Origin: Enoplolaimus lenunculus | Lineage: Eukaryota; Nematoda; Enoplea; Enoplida; Thoracostomopsidae | Reading direction: 5' to 3' | Assembly (NCBI GenBank): GCA_030248215.1 | Contig: JASANG010002859.1 | Location: forward strand, 124,001-188,000 | Length of the DNA: 64,000 bases | In this document: positions 45,095 to 55,280 of the stretch, piece after piece | How the letters are laid out: each line of letters starts with the position of its first letter | How positions within the stretch are numbered: position 1 is the first letter of the stretch | The notes under the pieces: model-generated | Seen by the model: only the letters and a program-made list of their open reading frames with translations | What the model was told of the DNA's origin: nothing | Databases searched by the model: none | Made by a program: the position numbers and the translations under genes

Positions 45095-45589
45095 GTAAGC
45101 GCAGTCGCGATATTTATTTATATCAGCAGTAATTTGGCACTCAATAAAATTACTAAAATTAAAAATGCATTTCGCAAGGAAGGACAGAGGCCACAACCGA
45201 GTTACCCATGGACGTCTATTTTTAATTAAGTATCGAGAAAAAACCCGCAGCTTTGCTAAAATAACGTCATTTTAAAGAAAAAATAAGCTAATTTAAGAAA
45301 TAAAGATTTATTATGATCGCCTTTAAATCAGTAATTTTTAACTGGATCACACGATACAGTAGTACCCCGTCAAAAGTTATATCTTAATTGCTCTGCAATG
45401 CAAAAGAATCGGCCTATTTACTGTATTCAGTCTAGTGACCAGAAAGGTCACTGGGACCACTTTTCGATAGCAACGCTTTTGTTTGGTACACGGTGCCTTA
45501 CCAGAATTCTTGATTTAGTTTCCAGTTAGACAGTTGTAATTGGACATTTTCATCAAATACAGTTTCTTGCAATTTTGTACACTATTAGT

Positions 45590-45831
45590 TCCAGTGAGTT
45601 GATTTTAACTCAGAATGAGTTAATTCAACTCAGAAGTCTGAGCTCTGAAGTAGGTCTTTCAGAACTCAGAATTCTGAATTGCTCGAACTCATTTCGAGTT
45701 AATTAATCAACTGAACCTGGAATTAAACCAGCTTAGAGTGAGTTAATATTTACTGTTATTAACTCAAAAATAACCAAAAATAACTAATTCTCTATCTGAG
45801 TTGATTAATCAACTCACCAGAATTTACAGTG
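45590..45831. repeat. Family C MITE (C20)
   Basis: CACTATTAGTTCCAGTGAG ... CAGAATTTACAGTG. Confidence 0.75.
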
Positions 45832-45841
45832 TATATTTCCA

Positions 45842-46036
45842 CACTGTAAATTTCAGTGAGTTGATTTTAAGCGTTCATATTCAATTAAACTCATTCTGAG
45901 TTAATTAAGCAACTCAGCCAAAATCAACTCAACTCAGAATGAGAATCAACTCATATTGAGTTGTTTAATAATATTAATTCAAAAATATCTAACTCACTAG
46001 TTGAGTCGATTAATCAACTCATTACAGTTTACAGTG
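45842..46036. repeat. Family C MITE (C21), internally shortened
   Basis: CACTGTAAATTTCAGTGAG ... ATTACAGTTTACAGTG, ten bases after C20. Confidence 0.75.
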
Positions 46037-46346
46037 CAATTTGTAAATTTTACCAGTCCATTTGGTAATGTACACCTGATAATAAGTCGCCTGCATTAAT
46101 TTGCGCCCGGCTTATGGAAATCAAAAGCGCATTATTGCAACTTGAGTTTGGAAAAAGGATAGCAGGTGGAAATTGAAAACACGGATTTTGACAATAGGCA
46201 ACTTGAAACATTTTATAAAACGTACAAGGAATTTGACTATTTCTTACGGATTTTAATTTCCAACTTGCGAAAATGAATTCGATCGCAATGTTTAATATCG
46301 GCGAGTTTAAACAAAGTTAAAGCTGTACGTTTTGTTACTGTTACAG

Positions 46347-46390
46347 ATACTGCAAATCAAGAATTGAAAATGATTGTTGCTATGCTGTAG
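46347..46390 (+). CDS. Gene 1 exon 24 (terminal, short)
   Basis: Acceptor GTTACTGTTACAG, phase 1 in: TANQELKMIVAML then TAG. It resembles the first half of the exon 23 module (DTNQPAKTAVTAL), so the protein seems to end in a truncated module. ATTAAA lies just after the stop, too close to be a convincing polyadenylation signal alone. Confidence 0.5.
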
Positions 46391-46467
46391 TTATATTAAA
46401 ATATTTAAAAATAATCGTTCGACTCGTCGAACTCAGTCAAGCTCATAACCAACAAATACTAAGAGAC

Positions 46468-46635
46468 AGCGCTGGAGCAGACGCGGGGAGGCTGCCCCAA
46501 ACTCCAAGGTGAGGGGCACCTAAAGTCGCGAGCGAGTAACCAGACGCATTTTAAAACTTTCTGCGGTTTTTGTTTCAACCGGTTAGGGTGGGGGCTTTCA
46601 AATGAAGGGTATGGAGGGTGGCTGCTCCGGCCCTG
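46468..46635. repeat. Family I MITE (I2), inverted
   Basis: CAGCGCTGGAGCAG ... GGCTGCTCCGGCCCTG; GTTTCAACCGGTTAGGG inside as in I1. Confidence 0.65.
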
Positions 46636-46742
46636 CTACGAGAACAAAAAAATTTAGATGCTGCATACATGGCTTTTATAGCGATTACAAGCCAGGCATG
46701 GAATTTTCCTATGCGGCAAGTGTTTTCTATTGTGGTATGATT

Positions 46743-46995
46743 CACTATAAATTCTAGTGAGTTGATTTTAACTCAGAATGAGCAGAACCACCCAGTCTAA
46801 GCTAGGACTATCAGAATTCAGAATTGTGAGTTGATTCAACTCAATCTGAGTTAATTGATCAAATCTCCTGGAATCAAATCATCTGATAGTGACAATCTAC
46901 TCAGCTCAGACTGAGTTAATGTTTATTGCTAGTAACTCAGAAATAAGCTAACTCGCAAGCTGAGTCGATTATTCAACTCATTGGAATTTACAGTG
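46743..46995. repeat. Family C MITE (C22)
   Basis: CACTATAAATTCTAGTGAG ... TGGAATTTACAGTG. Confidence 0.75.
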
Positions 46996-47062
46996 TTCCT
47001 TTGTCCACAGGCTTGTTCCGAATATGGCTGAAAACTGTGAATTGAATTATTATTCTTATTGC

Positions 47063-47211
47063 GGCCCATGTTACTTTAAAGGGCGTCCAAATTTCTGGTG
47101 AGTCTATAAAAGATTAGGTTTAGATTCTAGATTATATTTTTTGCTTAGGCTTAGGCTTAGGTGTAGGAATACGCGTAATCTACTGTTACGCCTCTTAAAG
47201 TAACATTGGCC
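47063..47211. repeat. Family B MITE (B5)
   Basis: GGCCCATGTTACTTTAAAGG ... TCTTAAAGTAACATTGGC. Confidence 0.85.
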
Positions 47212-47377
47212 AATATTGAGATGATTGTTATGATGACGTATTAATATATTGCAGTTCTCGAAAATGCTGTTTAGAATTATTTTATTTTCAAAAAATGACA
47301 GATTAAAAAAGGACTGGCTCGCTAACTTTGGATTCCTATACATTCTTAATTTCTATTATTTACAAATGTAACTCTTG

Positions 47378-47563
47378 TTAAGGGCTCTCACGTCTTGTGG
47401 TGATTTAGTACTACGTACGTACACGTCTTGTTGCAACTGTTAAACACTGCACTATACATTACTTTTTATATTATTCATCGCTTACGCATTGCGCTGAGTT
47501 TCTCGTAGTCGATTCTATGTGGGAAAAGGTTAACCCCGTCTCACACCGAGTTGACTATAAGTA
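47378..47563 (-). repeat. Family K element (K3), tRNA-like part missing
   Basis: CTCTCACGTCTTGTGGTG, AACTGTTAAACACTGC and ATTGCGCTGAG as in K1, inverted. Confidence 0.55.
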
Positions 47564-47573
47564 ACTGAACGCA

Positions 47574-47825
47574 CACTGTACATTCCAGTGAGTTGATTTT
47601 AATTCAGAATGAGTTGAATCACTCAGTCTGAGTTAGGACTATCAGAACGCACAATTCTGAGTTGACTCAACTCTTTTTGATTTAATTAATCAACTCACCC
47701 GCAATCAACTCAACTCATAGTGAGAATCAAGTCAACTCAGAGTGAGTTAAAGATTACTATTATTAACTCAGAAACAACTAATTTTCCGTCTGAGTTCATT
47801 AATTAACTCACTGGATTTTACAGTG
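47574..47825. repeat. Family C MITE (C23)
   Basis: CACTGTACATTCCAGTGAG ... TGGATTTTACAGTG, CA on both sides. Confidence 0.8.
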
Positions 47826-47897
47826 CAATGTGTATACGTTTGAATCGTGCATAATGCTTAACAGTGGCAACTCGTATATATACTTACGTAAGTAGTA

Positions 47898-48149
47898 CAC
47901 TGTAAATTCCAATGAGTTGGTTAATCAATTCAGCTAGCGAGTTGGTTATTACTGAATTAATATCAGTAAACATTAACTCACTCTGATTTGAGTTTATTCT
48001 GACTCTGAGTTGAGTTGACTCTGGGTGAGTTGATTAATTAACTCAGAATGAATTGAATCAACTCAAAATTCTGAGTTCTGAAAGTCCTAACTCAGACTGA
48101 GTGATTTAACTCATTCTGAGTTAAAATCAACTCACTGAAATTTACAGTG
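47898..48149. repeat. Family C MITE (C24)
   Basis: CACTGTAAATTCCAATGAG ... CTGAAATTTACAGTG, TA on both sides. Confidence 0.85.
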
Positions 48150-48152
48150 TAT

Positions 48153-48255
48153 GAAATCACCACAAGATGTGAGACCCCCACGTGCTCGAGCATCCACCAA
48201 CCAAGAGCTTATTGGTGGTGATGGTAAAGCCTACCGCTCCAGTCACGCGTCAGAG
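48153..48255 (+). repeat. Family K fragment (K4)
   Basis: AAATCACCACAAGATGTGAG, GTGCTCGAGCATCC and GTGATGGTAAAGCC: the middle of K1. Confidence 0.55.
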
Positions 48256-48347
48256 GAGTTACAGTCAGTAAAGTGCATGTTAGATCGGAAACACCAAACC
48301 AACAGCGTCTAATTAAATTAAGTATAGCTAAGTAATTAAAAATCTTC

Positions 48348-48577
48348 CACTGTAAATCTTAGTGAGTTGATTTTGACTCAGAATGAGTTGAATCACTCAA
48401 TCTGAGTTAGGACTATCAGAACTCAAAGCTTTGTAATTCAATTCATTCAGAGATGATTATAATCAACTTACCCAGATTCAGCTCAACTTTGAATACACGA
48501 ATGTGTACTGATTTTAATCCAGAGATAAACTAACTCGCTAGCTGAATTGATTAATCAACTCATTGGAATTTACGGTG
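48348..48577. repeat. Family C MITE (C25)
   Basis: CACTGTAAATCTTAGTGAG ... TGGAATTTACGGTG. Confidence 0.8.
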
Positions 48578-48684
48578 TAACAATTCATCTCATTAAACAT
48601 TCCACCATTTTTAGTATGATTCGGTAACGTTAAATCTCTGTAAAATGTAACAAAATATTAAAAAACATTTGAAATTCCTTCAAA

Positions 48685-48989
48685 TTAACATATCCGTTGC
48701 CAATACCGCACATCGCTGCTAATTTGAATACAATCCTGAGATATATCCGGATTTTGACCACTGCGAACAGATGGGCAATCATGCGTCATTAACCAACATT
48801 CAGGAAGTGGCTGTCGGAAAATATCTGTCGACCAGTACAGGATACTTTTACATGCCGGCTGGCCATAGCAAATCCGCTGACAGTCCCGTATCTCGCTGTT
48901 CCAAGCGCTGGAGGGTGAGGGCAAAACGTAAAACGGTTTCCATACCGGAACTAACCGCTGTACCGGTCCCAAAAAGCATACTGTGAAGT
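48685..48989 (-). CDS. Gene 2 terminal exon: PAN/apple domain 2
   Basis: Acceptor GCAATTTTAG, phase 1 in, open to TAA at 48685. It encodes FTVCFLGPVQRLVPVWKPF, then EIRDCQRICYGQPACKSILY and LPECWLMTHDCPS, ending DVRYWQRIC. It is paralogous to PAN 1 (xCFxxPVQR, DCQRxC, xxCxLxxxxC). No canonical AATAAA was found in the 110 bases after the stop, where a family C MITE begins, so a further exon is not ruled out. Confidence 0.7.
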
Positions 48990-49204
48990 CTAAAATTGCT
49001 ATTATAGTAAAGTTGGGTTGCCAATATTTAGTGCTGACAAGTATGACAAGACGTATAAATCTATTAAGTTTAGTGTGTCAGCTATAATGAAACAAGGCTT
49101 TGTGTAATATTCTCAAAAAACTCAGCGTCAATTTTTGACAATTACTTTGCAGAATACTATTAAAAATGGAATTTCAACATCTGTTTTGTTACCGTTATTG
49201 GATT

Positions 49205-49379
49205 GGCCCATGTATAGAACAGGTCCGGAACAGTAGTAAGTATAAGCATATTCATAAGCCTAAGCCTTAGCCTAAGCTTAAGCATAGCCTAATCCTAAGT
49301 AAAAAAATAGTCTAAAGCTTAAACTGACTCTATTATAGGCCCTCCGGAAAACGACCCGGTCCTGTTCTATACATGGGCT
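49205..49379. repeat. Family A MITE (A17)
   Basis: GGCCCATGTATAGAACAGG ... GTCCTGTTCTATACATGGG. Confidence 0.85.
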
Positions 49380-49478
49380 CCGTTATTTGCTCTTTACCCT
49401 CCGCTCAGATTCAGCTATTTTGTTGTTTTCCGGTTTCAACCTGGTGCGCAAAACTTGACCAGTTTATGCAAAACTTAA

Positions 49479-49742
49479 CCCTTTCTCACATGAATATTTT
49501 CTATTTCCCCTGAGACCTACTTTTATGCTAGGATTCGAACTCCGGTGACTAGAGTGGGAGGCGTATACCATCACCACTCAGTTATAGGAGCTTGACGCTC
49601 GAGCCCGAGAGGGCTCTCATGTCTTGTGGTGATTTAGTACTATGTATACGTGTTGCAATTGTTAAACACGGTACGATATACATTATTTAACGTATATACA
49701 CTGCGCTTAGTTGCCTATCGGCAACTCAATGTAAGAAGGGGT
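49479..49742 (-). repeat. Family K element with tRNA-like core (K2)
   Basis: AACCCTTTCTCACATGAA ... TCAATGTAAGAAGGGGTT. It is the complete inverted counterpart of K1; minus-strand B-box-like GGAGTTCGAATCC and A-box-like TAACTGAGTGGTGATGG. Confidence 0.7.
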
Positions 49743-50075
49743 TATTCTCCATCGTTGCTAAAGCTACTCAAGAAACCTACAGTATTACTCACGAAAACTT
49801 AGCGTTTAAAAATGCTTAGAGGAACACAAAAAGGAGTCGATGTATGAGACGCTGTACTTAGCCGAAAATTCACATCCGTTTATAATGTTTTCCTCCCCAG
49901 AAACGATGCCTAAATTCTCACCGGTTCAACCAGCTCTCAAATTCGAATGAAATTCGTAATGTCGGTTTTGAATTCATATTTGCCGAAAGTCAAGTGTATT
50001 TGAAAAATTCTCTGAACCAACAAGTGAACACTGCCTGTTTCCAGAAACTACTCAACAATTCTAAACAAAACTCAC

Positions 50076-50190
50076 CCGGATTTGGACCTTTTGATATTTT
50101 GCATTTATCTCCAGAAGTATCGCTTACCGCGACATCTTTGAGCTTAACTGATGGTGGCGTTGTATAGCGGCCAGACGCCACAAAATGAAT
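50076..50190 (-). CDS. Gene 2 exon: third 0-1 unit
   Basis: Acceptor TTCATTTTAG, donor CCGG-GTGAGT, phase 0 in and 1 out. It encodes GRYTTPPSVKLKDVAVSD, then DKCKISKGPNPG. An internal GTAAGC after KDVA is another possible donor but spoils the phase. It shares phases with the MAM-like start exons, but its cysteines do not match them. Confidence 0.55.
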
Positions 50191-50231
50191 CTAAAATGAA
50201 TTGCAATTCGAGTTGTCTTTCTAAAAGCGTT

Positions 50232-50508
50232 AAACCCTATGCACACGTACAAGCTTTTTTGCTGTGGGAACTCGCAGCTCCATGTTGCACTTGCAAGTTT
50301 TGTCAAAAACCCCGTTCGAAACTCTTGCAACTGCAAATGATTGATTAAAAATGACAGCTAGGAATTTAGTTCACATGTGTGAATAACCATTCAAGTTCAC
50401 TGATTTTATTGCAGCCGCTTTGTCATTGGCTGATGAAAAAATGCAACTTCTGCGTGCAATTGTCTGCTGCAAGTTCGCGCAACAAGAACTTGCACGTGCT
50501 AATAGGGC
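50232..50508. repeat. Family M MITE (M4)
   Basis: CCCTATGCACACGTACAAG ... CTTGCACGTGCTAATAGGG. Confidence 0.7.
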
Positions 50509-50572
50509 TTTACTAAAAACAATTTAATTTATCTCATAGTCATCTTGCGGAAAAATATATTCAAACTTTAGT

Positions 50573-50762
50573 ACCGGTTCGTTTTCCGGCAGCGCTGTAA
50601 TAGAGTCAGTTTAAGCTTTAGACTAACGTTTTTGTTTAGGCTTAGGCTTAAGCTTAGGCGTAGACTTAGGAATAGGCTCATCCTTACGCTTAGGATTAGG
50701 AGTGAGCTTACGCTTAGGAATAGTCTTATACTACTGTTCCAGCCCTGTTCTATGCATGAGCC
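50573..50762. repeat. Family A MITE (A18), inverted
   Basis: CCGGTTCGTTTTCCGGC ... CCCTGTTCTATGCATGAGCC; left end shortened. Confidence 0.75.
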
Positions 50763-51014
50763 TTATTGAAATAGAAACTTGAGTAGACTTAAAATAATTT
50801 TTCAGTAGTTGAATAGTAATAAACTTTAACTTTCGTTTGCAAATTCAAAAGAGACAACTCACGTCGTGCCGTTGTCAAGTAAGAATGAAACTTAATGTTT
50901 TGAATTAAAGATTTAGTACTAAAATAGCGTTTAAATCTAACGTGCGAGTCGGACACCATCGCGCCCTGTACTGACTTAGAGAAAAGAGGTAAAATGGCAC
51001 AAGGCTTATTTTAA

Positions 51015-51330
51015 CCAAGAGTGGATAATAACAAGAGTGTGCAACACTTGGGGCTCCGCATTGTAGCAAATGTACCACCGGGCGTTGCGTTTTTGGCCGA
51101 CCCCCCTCTTGTTTAGAAAGGGGGTCGCTATCACAAGAATACACCTAAATTAAACTATAAGGGAATCATGTTTGACGCCGCATACATAAAGTGTCACTTT
51201 GCGCATCGGTTGTACCCCCCTCTAAATAAGGGGGGTGGAGCAAAAACGCAACGCGTGCCGGCCACATTCTTTTCTACACAGAATGTACCAAGTTGAATAT
51301 TCTTGTAAAGAGTCATTATCAACTATTGTT
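51015..51330. repeat. Family J MITE (J4)
   Basis: CCAAGAGTGGATAATAACAAG ... AGAGTCATTATCAACTATTG; core has ACCACCGGGCGTTGCG. Confidence 0.7.
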
Positions 51331-51660
51331 TTAAAGAATTATACAGACAAGAGCGTAAAATCTTTTCAGTCGAGTAAAAATTATATGACAAAAAATTAGC
51401 CATGAAAAACATCAAAACATTAGCATTTTGTTAAAAACTCAATTTGAAATGTTTTTAATTATATTGCATTCGAATATTTTTGTCAATCCTAGCAATTTTT
51501 CCAACAATTACAAATTTGAAAATAGTTCATTAGAAACAATTCGATTTTTTACAGAAAAATTAGCCGATTATAGCGGATTTTTCGTGAAATCACAATTAGA
51601 AATATTTTTCAAAACATTAATTGACTGCATTTAATTATTTTGTTGTCTTTGTACACTGGT
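51331..51660. other. AT-rich intron sequence, nothing recognised
   Basis: Open frame at 51428-51634 is an AT-rich chance frame. Confidence 0.5.
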
Positions 51661-51878
51661 CTACCCCAATTTAATGTTAAGGCGTTTGGCTTAGACTTAG
51701 GTTTAGGTAAAGGCTTAGTCAAAGGTTTAGGCGCAGACTGATGTTAAAGCGCTTTTTACGAAAGCAATGTTTGAGCCTATTCAAGGCCTAATCTTGTAAG
51801 TAAAGTGTACTGGATAAGTCCACTATTTCCTTGGACAGCTTTGAATTACGAGTATAGAAATTTTGCCGCAGAACTCAC

Positions 51879-52122
51879 AGTGTGGCTGCCATAAGGCAAC
51901 CGAAAGAACTCTTTGTACTCGGAACCACAACGAAACGTTGCCGGCCGCGCATGCCGGCTTTGTTGCCTGTAACATGGTCTAAAGACATTTAATGGGCCGT
52001 TGAATGCCGGCGTTGACGTATCTTCGACTCGATCCGACCAAAGGCACCGAGAATCACGAAGCTCAGGGTTGGAATCGGAACAAACACAATCAGCGCTGTC
52101 TAAACACACTTTGAGGGCAGTT
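51879..52122 (-). CDS. Gene 2 exon: MAM-like unit 2, end (ALKVC...CLW)
   Basis: Acceptor CTGGTTTCAG (preferred over TTTTGTAG ten bases earlier because it restores the phase and aligns with the paralogue), donor ACT-GTGAGT, phase 2 in and 0 out. It encodes TALKVCLDSADCVCSDSNPE, DSRCLWSDRVED, VFRPCYRQQSR and EFFRLPYGSHT. Paralogue of 55281-55509. Confidence 0.75.
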
Positions 52123-52440
52123 CTGAAACCAGCTACAAAATAAAAATAGAAAGAGCTTAAATGTTGCAAAATAGATTCCAAAAACTAAACGTGAGTCTAA
52201 CTCTGAGTCTAAAATTGATTCTAAGCCCCGTGATAATGAATTCGAAAACCTCACGTTTGCCTCAGGAACATTTCTGTACATGAGTTGAAGACTATGACTT
52301 ATGTGTAAATGAAATAATAAATAAAGAATGCCATTCAAAGTCGATTCCTTATTCTAATTTATCCATTTTGTCGATTTATTTTTAAAACTGTCCATAGCGA
52401 AAAACGAGTAAAAAATCAACTTTTTGCTTATTTCTTACTT

Positions 52441-52866
52441 TGAATTACTACTTACCCGAGTTCTGATAGAAAATATTAAATTTAAATGAGTGTCCACATT
52501 GAATTAATACTTACCCGAGTTTTGATAGAAAAAATTAAATTTAAATGAGTGTCCACATTGAATTAATACTTACCCGAGTTTTGATAGAAAAAATTAAATT
52601 TATATGATTGTTCACTTAAAATTAATACTTACCCGAGTTCTGATAGAACATATTAAATTTAAATGAGTGTCCACATTGAATTAATACTTACCAGAGTTTT
52701 GATAGAAAAAATTAAATTAAATGAGTGTCCGCTTTGAATTAATACTTACCCGAGTTCTGATAGAAAATATTAAATTTATATAAGTGTCCGCTTTGAATTA
52801 ATGCTTACCCGAGTTCTGATATAAAATATTAAATTAAATTAGTGTCCGCTTTGAATTAATACTTAC
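52441..52866 (-). repeat. 59-bp tandem array of duplicated 5' splice sites
   Basis: Seven further units of about 59 bases downstream of the exon ending at 52867. Each holds, on the minus strand, the exon-end-like CTATCAGAACTCGG (or CAAAACTCGG) followed by GTAAGT. The GTAAG donor core is kept in all, while the exon part varies. Confidence 0.85.
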
Positions 52867-52996
52867 CCGAGTTCTGATAGAAAATATTTAAACTTAAATT
52901 CCTTCGAATTTTGCTCGCTCTTTAACAACTCGTATGAAAATGTCAACACGGTATTCGATAAACCTGCAGTCAATGCTGTCACATAGTGCAAAATAT
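52867..52996 (-). CDS. Gene 2 exon: MAM-like unit 2, middle, with amplified donor
   Basis: Acceptor ATATTTTTAG, donor CTCGG-GTAAGT, phase 1 in and 2 out. It encodes LHYVTALTAGLSNTVLTFSY, then ELLKSEQNSKEFKFKYFLSE. It is paralogous to 55936-56056 (VLTFxxxL...). The last 20 or so bases of this exon together with its 5' splice site are repeated seven more times downstream (52441-52866). Read-through past the first donor meets an in-frame TAA at once. Confidence 0.7.
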
Positions 52997-53486
52997 CTAA
53001 AAATATTACACAGTATCAATTAGCACTGTGCCTATAGGGTGAGGCGCCTCCAAACGTCAGTAGACCCACCGAAATTAACTTCAAACCTTCCACCCAGATT
53101 ACAACATTATGAATCAATCAAGTTGTCTATATTATTATAAAGCTGAAACGTCCCACATACGTATTTTCGGCACTTTCAATATTTTCGTTCCATGTTTTGA
53201 AACGCAATGCAAAGATCAATATATGCATATATGCAAATTAGTTTACGCAACTACGAATATATACCGATAAACAGATGTGAAACGTTTAATAAAGCCAAGA
53301 AAGCATACTAACGCCAGCCTAAATATAACAAGTAGGGTTGCAAATGTTCCAACCACGTTCAGTAGTAAAATTTAAATTAGTCTGACGCGGTTCAGCATCT
53401 GTGGCTCATTTTATAACTGCTAGCATTGTAAATATTGTAGCTGTTTTTGTAGCAAAAACTAAATTTTTAAAGCAAAAACTATTTAC

Positions 53487-53610
53487 TTGTAGATTCAATC
53501 GGTAAAGGTCGATATCCGACAGGTAAAGTAGAATTATCGCTTGTTGTCCATCCGTACCACGAGCAAAGATTTGTATGAGTTGCACAAGAAAATGCACCGT
53601 TGCATGGATG
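53487..53610 (-). CDS. Gene 2 exon: MAM-like unit 2, start
   Basis: Acceptor GTCTGTTGCAG, donor ACAA-GTAAAT, phase 0 in and 1 out. It encodes HPCNGAFSCATHTNLCSW, then YGWTTSDNSTLPVGYRPL. The NLCSW motif parallels GYCNW of the exon at 59131. Confidence 0.6.
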
Positions 53611-53633
53611 CTGCAACAGACCCAATACAGCAT

Positions 53634-53830
53634 TAACCTTTTCTCACATGAATATTTTCAATTTTATCTGACAAGTAATTGCAAAAATGGAAACGTTTAT
53701 GAAGATGTCGGAGCTTTAGGAGCATGATTTTCGAGCCCAATCGAGCTATCACGTCTTGTGAAGATTTTACACTGTACATTTAAGAATTGTTAAACATTGC
53801 GTATCGGCTAATCGTGTGTTGTCATCGACA
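53634..53830 (-). repeat. Family K element (K5), degenerate
   Basis: AACCTTTTCTCACATGAA and CACGTCTTGTGAAGATT. It begins about 24 bases before the acceptor of the exon at 53610. Confidence 0.5.
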
Positions 53831-54391
53831 AAACTCGTATTTGTAGCTGAATATTTCTCTTAAAATTACTAAGCTATACATTGAGCGATAAATACTTCCG
53901 TTGTACCATTTCAGCGTTGTATCAGAACTATAAATTATTCTACTAAAGAGGTAAATGTAAGAACTAATGATATACGTGTTTTCGAGCAAAGGTTGAACCT
54001 GTTTTTAGATTAAAATGGATTTATGATCTTTCCTTAATAACCTTTACTAAGAGGTTGCGCTATATTTGTTGATGAACATCAGTACATTCCCATGCATTTC
54101 GTTGGGACGCTGCGTATTCCTGGTCGCGGATCGCAGTGTGCGCTGCGGCAGACGACGCAATATACGACGGTGGGGCAAACAGATTTCCACCTGCGGGAAC
54201 ATTCCGCACCGGACGTCAAGTATAGCACGATCCCGTTAACAAAACAACGAATGAGATTAATCTTACCCTGTCGGTATTGGTAGTTATTGAACACAAATTT
54301 TGAGCCATATCTTGTACTTCAATTTCTCCAATTGCGATTGGATAACGCCGTAAGTTGTCCGCAACGAAATGAAGCTAAAATATAAAAATAT

Positions 54392-54790
54392 ATGTGCGTC
54401 CGGAATTCCTGCAAAAATTCAATTCCTGTTCTTGTTCCTCCTGTTCCTACATTTAAAAATGCAGGAACCGGAATTTTTATGGTTTTGTCGCAAACTATGC
54501 CTAATCATTTAAATATTAGAAACTTTGTCTTTAAAAAATTACTATTTAGACATGAGTGTCTTTGCAATTCAATTTTTTAATAAACTGTTTCCGTTGTGTG
54601 TTCGCAGAAAACAGCTTAAAATTGGTTTAAGCCGTTTTTTGGCAAAGTTTTCTAAAAAGTCCAATAGTAATTCTCGGTGATGAAAATTATTTCAAATTCC
54701 GTTTCCTGTTCCTGTTCAGGTTCGCGCAATAAAATCAGATCCTGTTCCTGTTCCGGTTCCGGCAAAATTTAGTTCCTGTTGAAACCCTGG
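54392..54790. repeat. Family P-like MITE (P5), inverted
   Basis: Right end TTCCTGTTGAAACCCTGG with GTTCCGGTTCCGGCAAAAT; left end worn. The CCTGTTCCTGTTCC words are the counterpart of GGAATCGGAATC in P4. Confidence 0.55.
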
Positions 54791-55014
54791 ATATAGACAT
54801 TATTGACCTTGCAGGCTTCCACTATTCTTATAAACTTTTCTTGTACATTTTGACCTACTACGTATTAGGCATAGGTTTGTAAAGAAAAACACTTACAATT
54901 GCCTAATCCGAAGACTAAGCCTTTTCCTAAGCTAAAACATACGTCTAAACTACAGTCGTAACCTAATTACAAAAGAAAAGTTTATAAGAACCAAGACTCG
55001 AATGTGAGCTATTA

Positions 55015-55265
55015 CACTGTAAATTCCAATAAGTTGATTAATCAACTCAGCTAGACAGTTAGTTATTTCTGAGTTAATAACAGTAAATATTAACTCACTG
55101 TGAGTTGGGATGATTCCGGCTCGGAGTTCAGTTGATTCCGGTTGAGTTGAATAATTAACTCAGAGTTAGTTTTTTGACTCACAATTCCGAGTTCTCAAAG
55201 TCCTAACTCAGACTGAGTGATTGAACTCATTCTGAGTTGAAATCAACTCACTAGGATTTACAGTG
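55015..55265. repeat. Family C MITE (C26)
   Basis: CACTGTAAATTCCAATAAG ... TAGGATTTACAGTG with TA on both sides, 15 bases inside the intron from the donor at 55280. Confidence 0.85.
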
Positions 55266-55280
55266 TATGGATGCACTCAC

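Larger units (their letters stand above)
1480..46390 (+). other. Gene 1: AKAP2/MISP-C-like protein with LRQxFE modules (24-exon gene model)
   Basis: Exons with GT-AG borders were chained by codon phase, and all 24 join without a break (6,483 nt = 2,160 codons + stop). No signal peptide or membrane segment is visible. The sequence is polar, with long Q runs, so a cytoplasmic scaffold is likely. Exon 10 holds SLIAYEIRIAREREAELKR and exons 12-13 hold APIETRIRDEVNDLKARED followed by ELRRQR. These resemble the paired motifs in the AKAP2 C-terminal/MISP family (actin- and cell-cortex-linked proteins), so an actin or cortex role is an inference. A short module with core LRQxFE recurs in exons 6, 8, 16, 18, 20, 21, 22 and 23. 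Exons 4-6 and 15-19 are internal paralogues. The first exon seen enters in phase 0 after a weak acceptor, so the true start is probably upstream of the window, although an ATG at 1399 is in frame. Confidence 0.8.

Noticed and set aside
52441-52890. Eight tandem 7-nt microexons (CTATCAG | AACTCGG | GTAAGT)
   Set aside because: Three of the eight units lack the AG. The unit nearest the upstream exon reads continuously as the end of a 130-nt exon with the right phases and a paralogue, so the AG is coding sequence and only the donors are real or duplicated.
54079-54294. Cysteine-rich minus-strand frame (SVCPTVVYCVVCRSAHCDP)
   Set aside because: No donor or acceptor gives a frame-compatible exon between 55281 and 53610, which already join directly. 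The GC-rich block may be a family O-like MITE.
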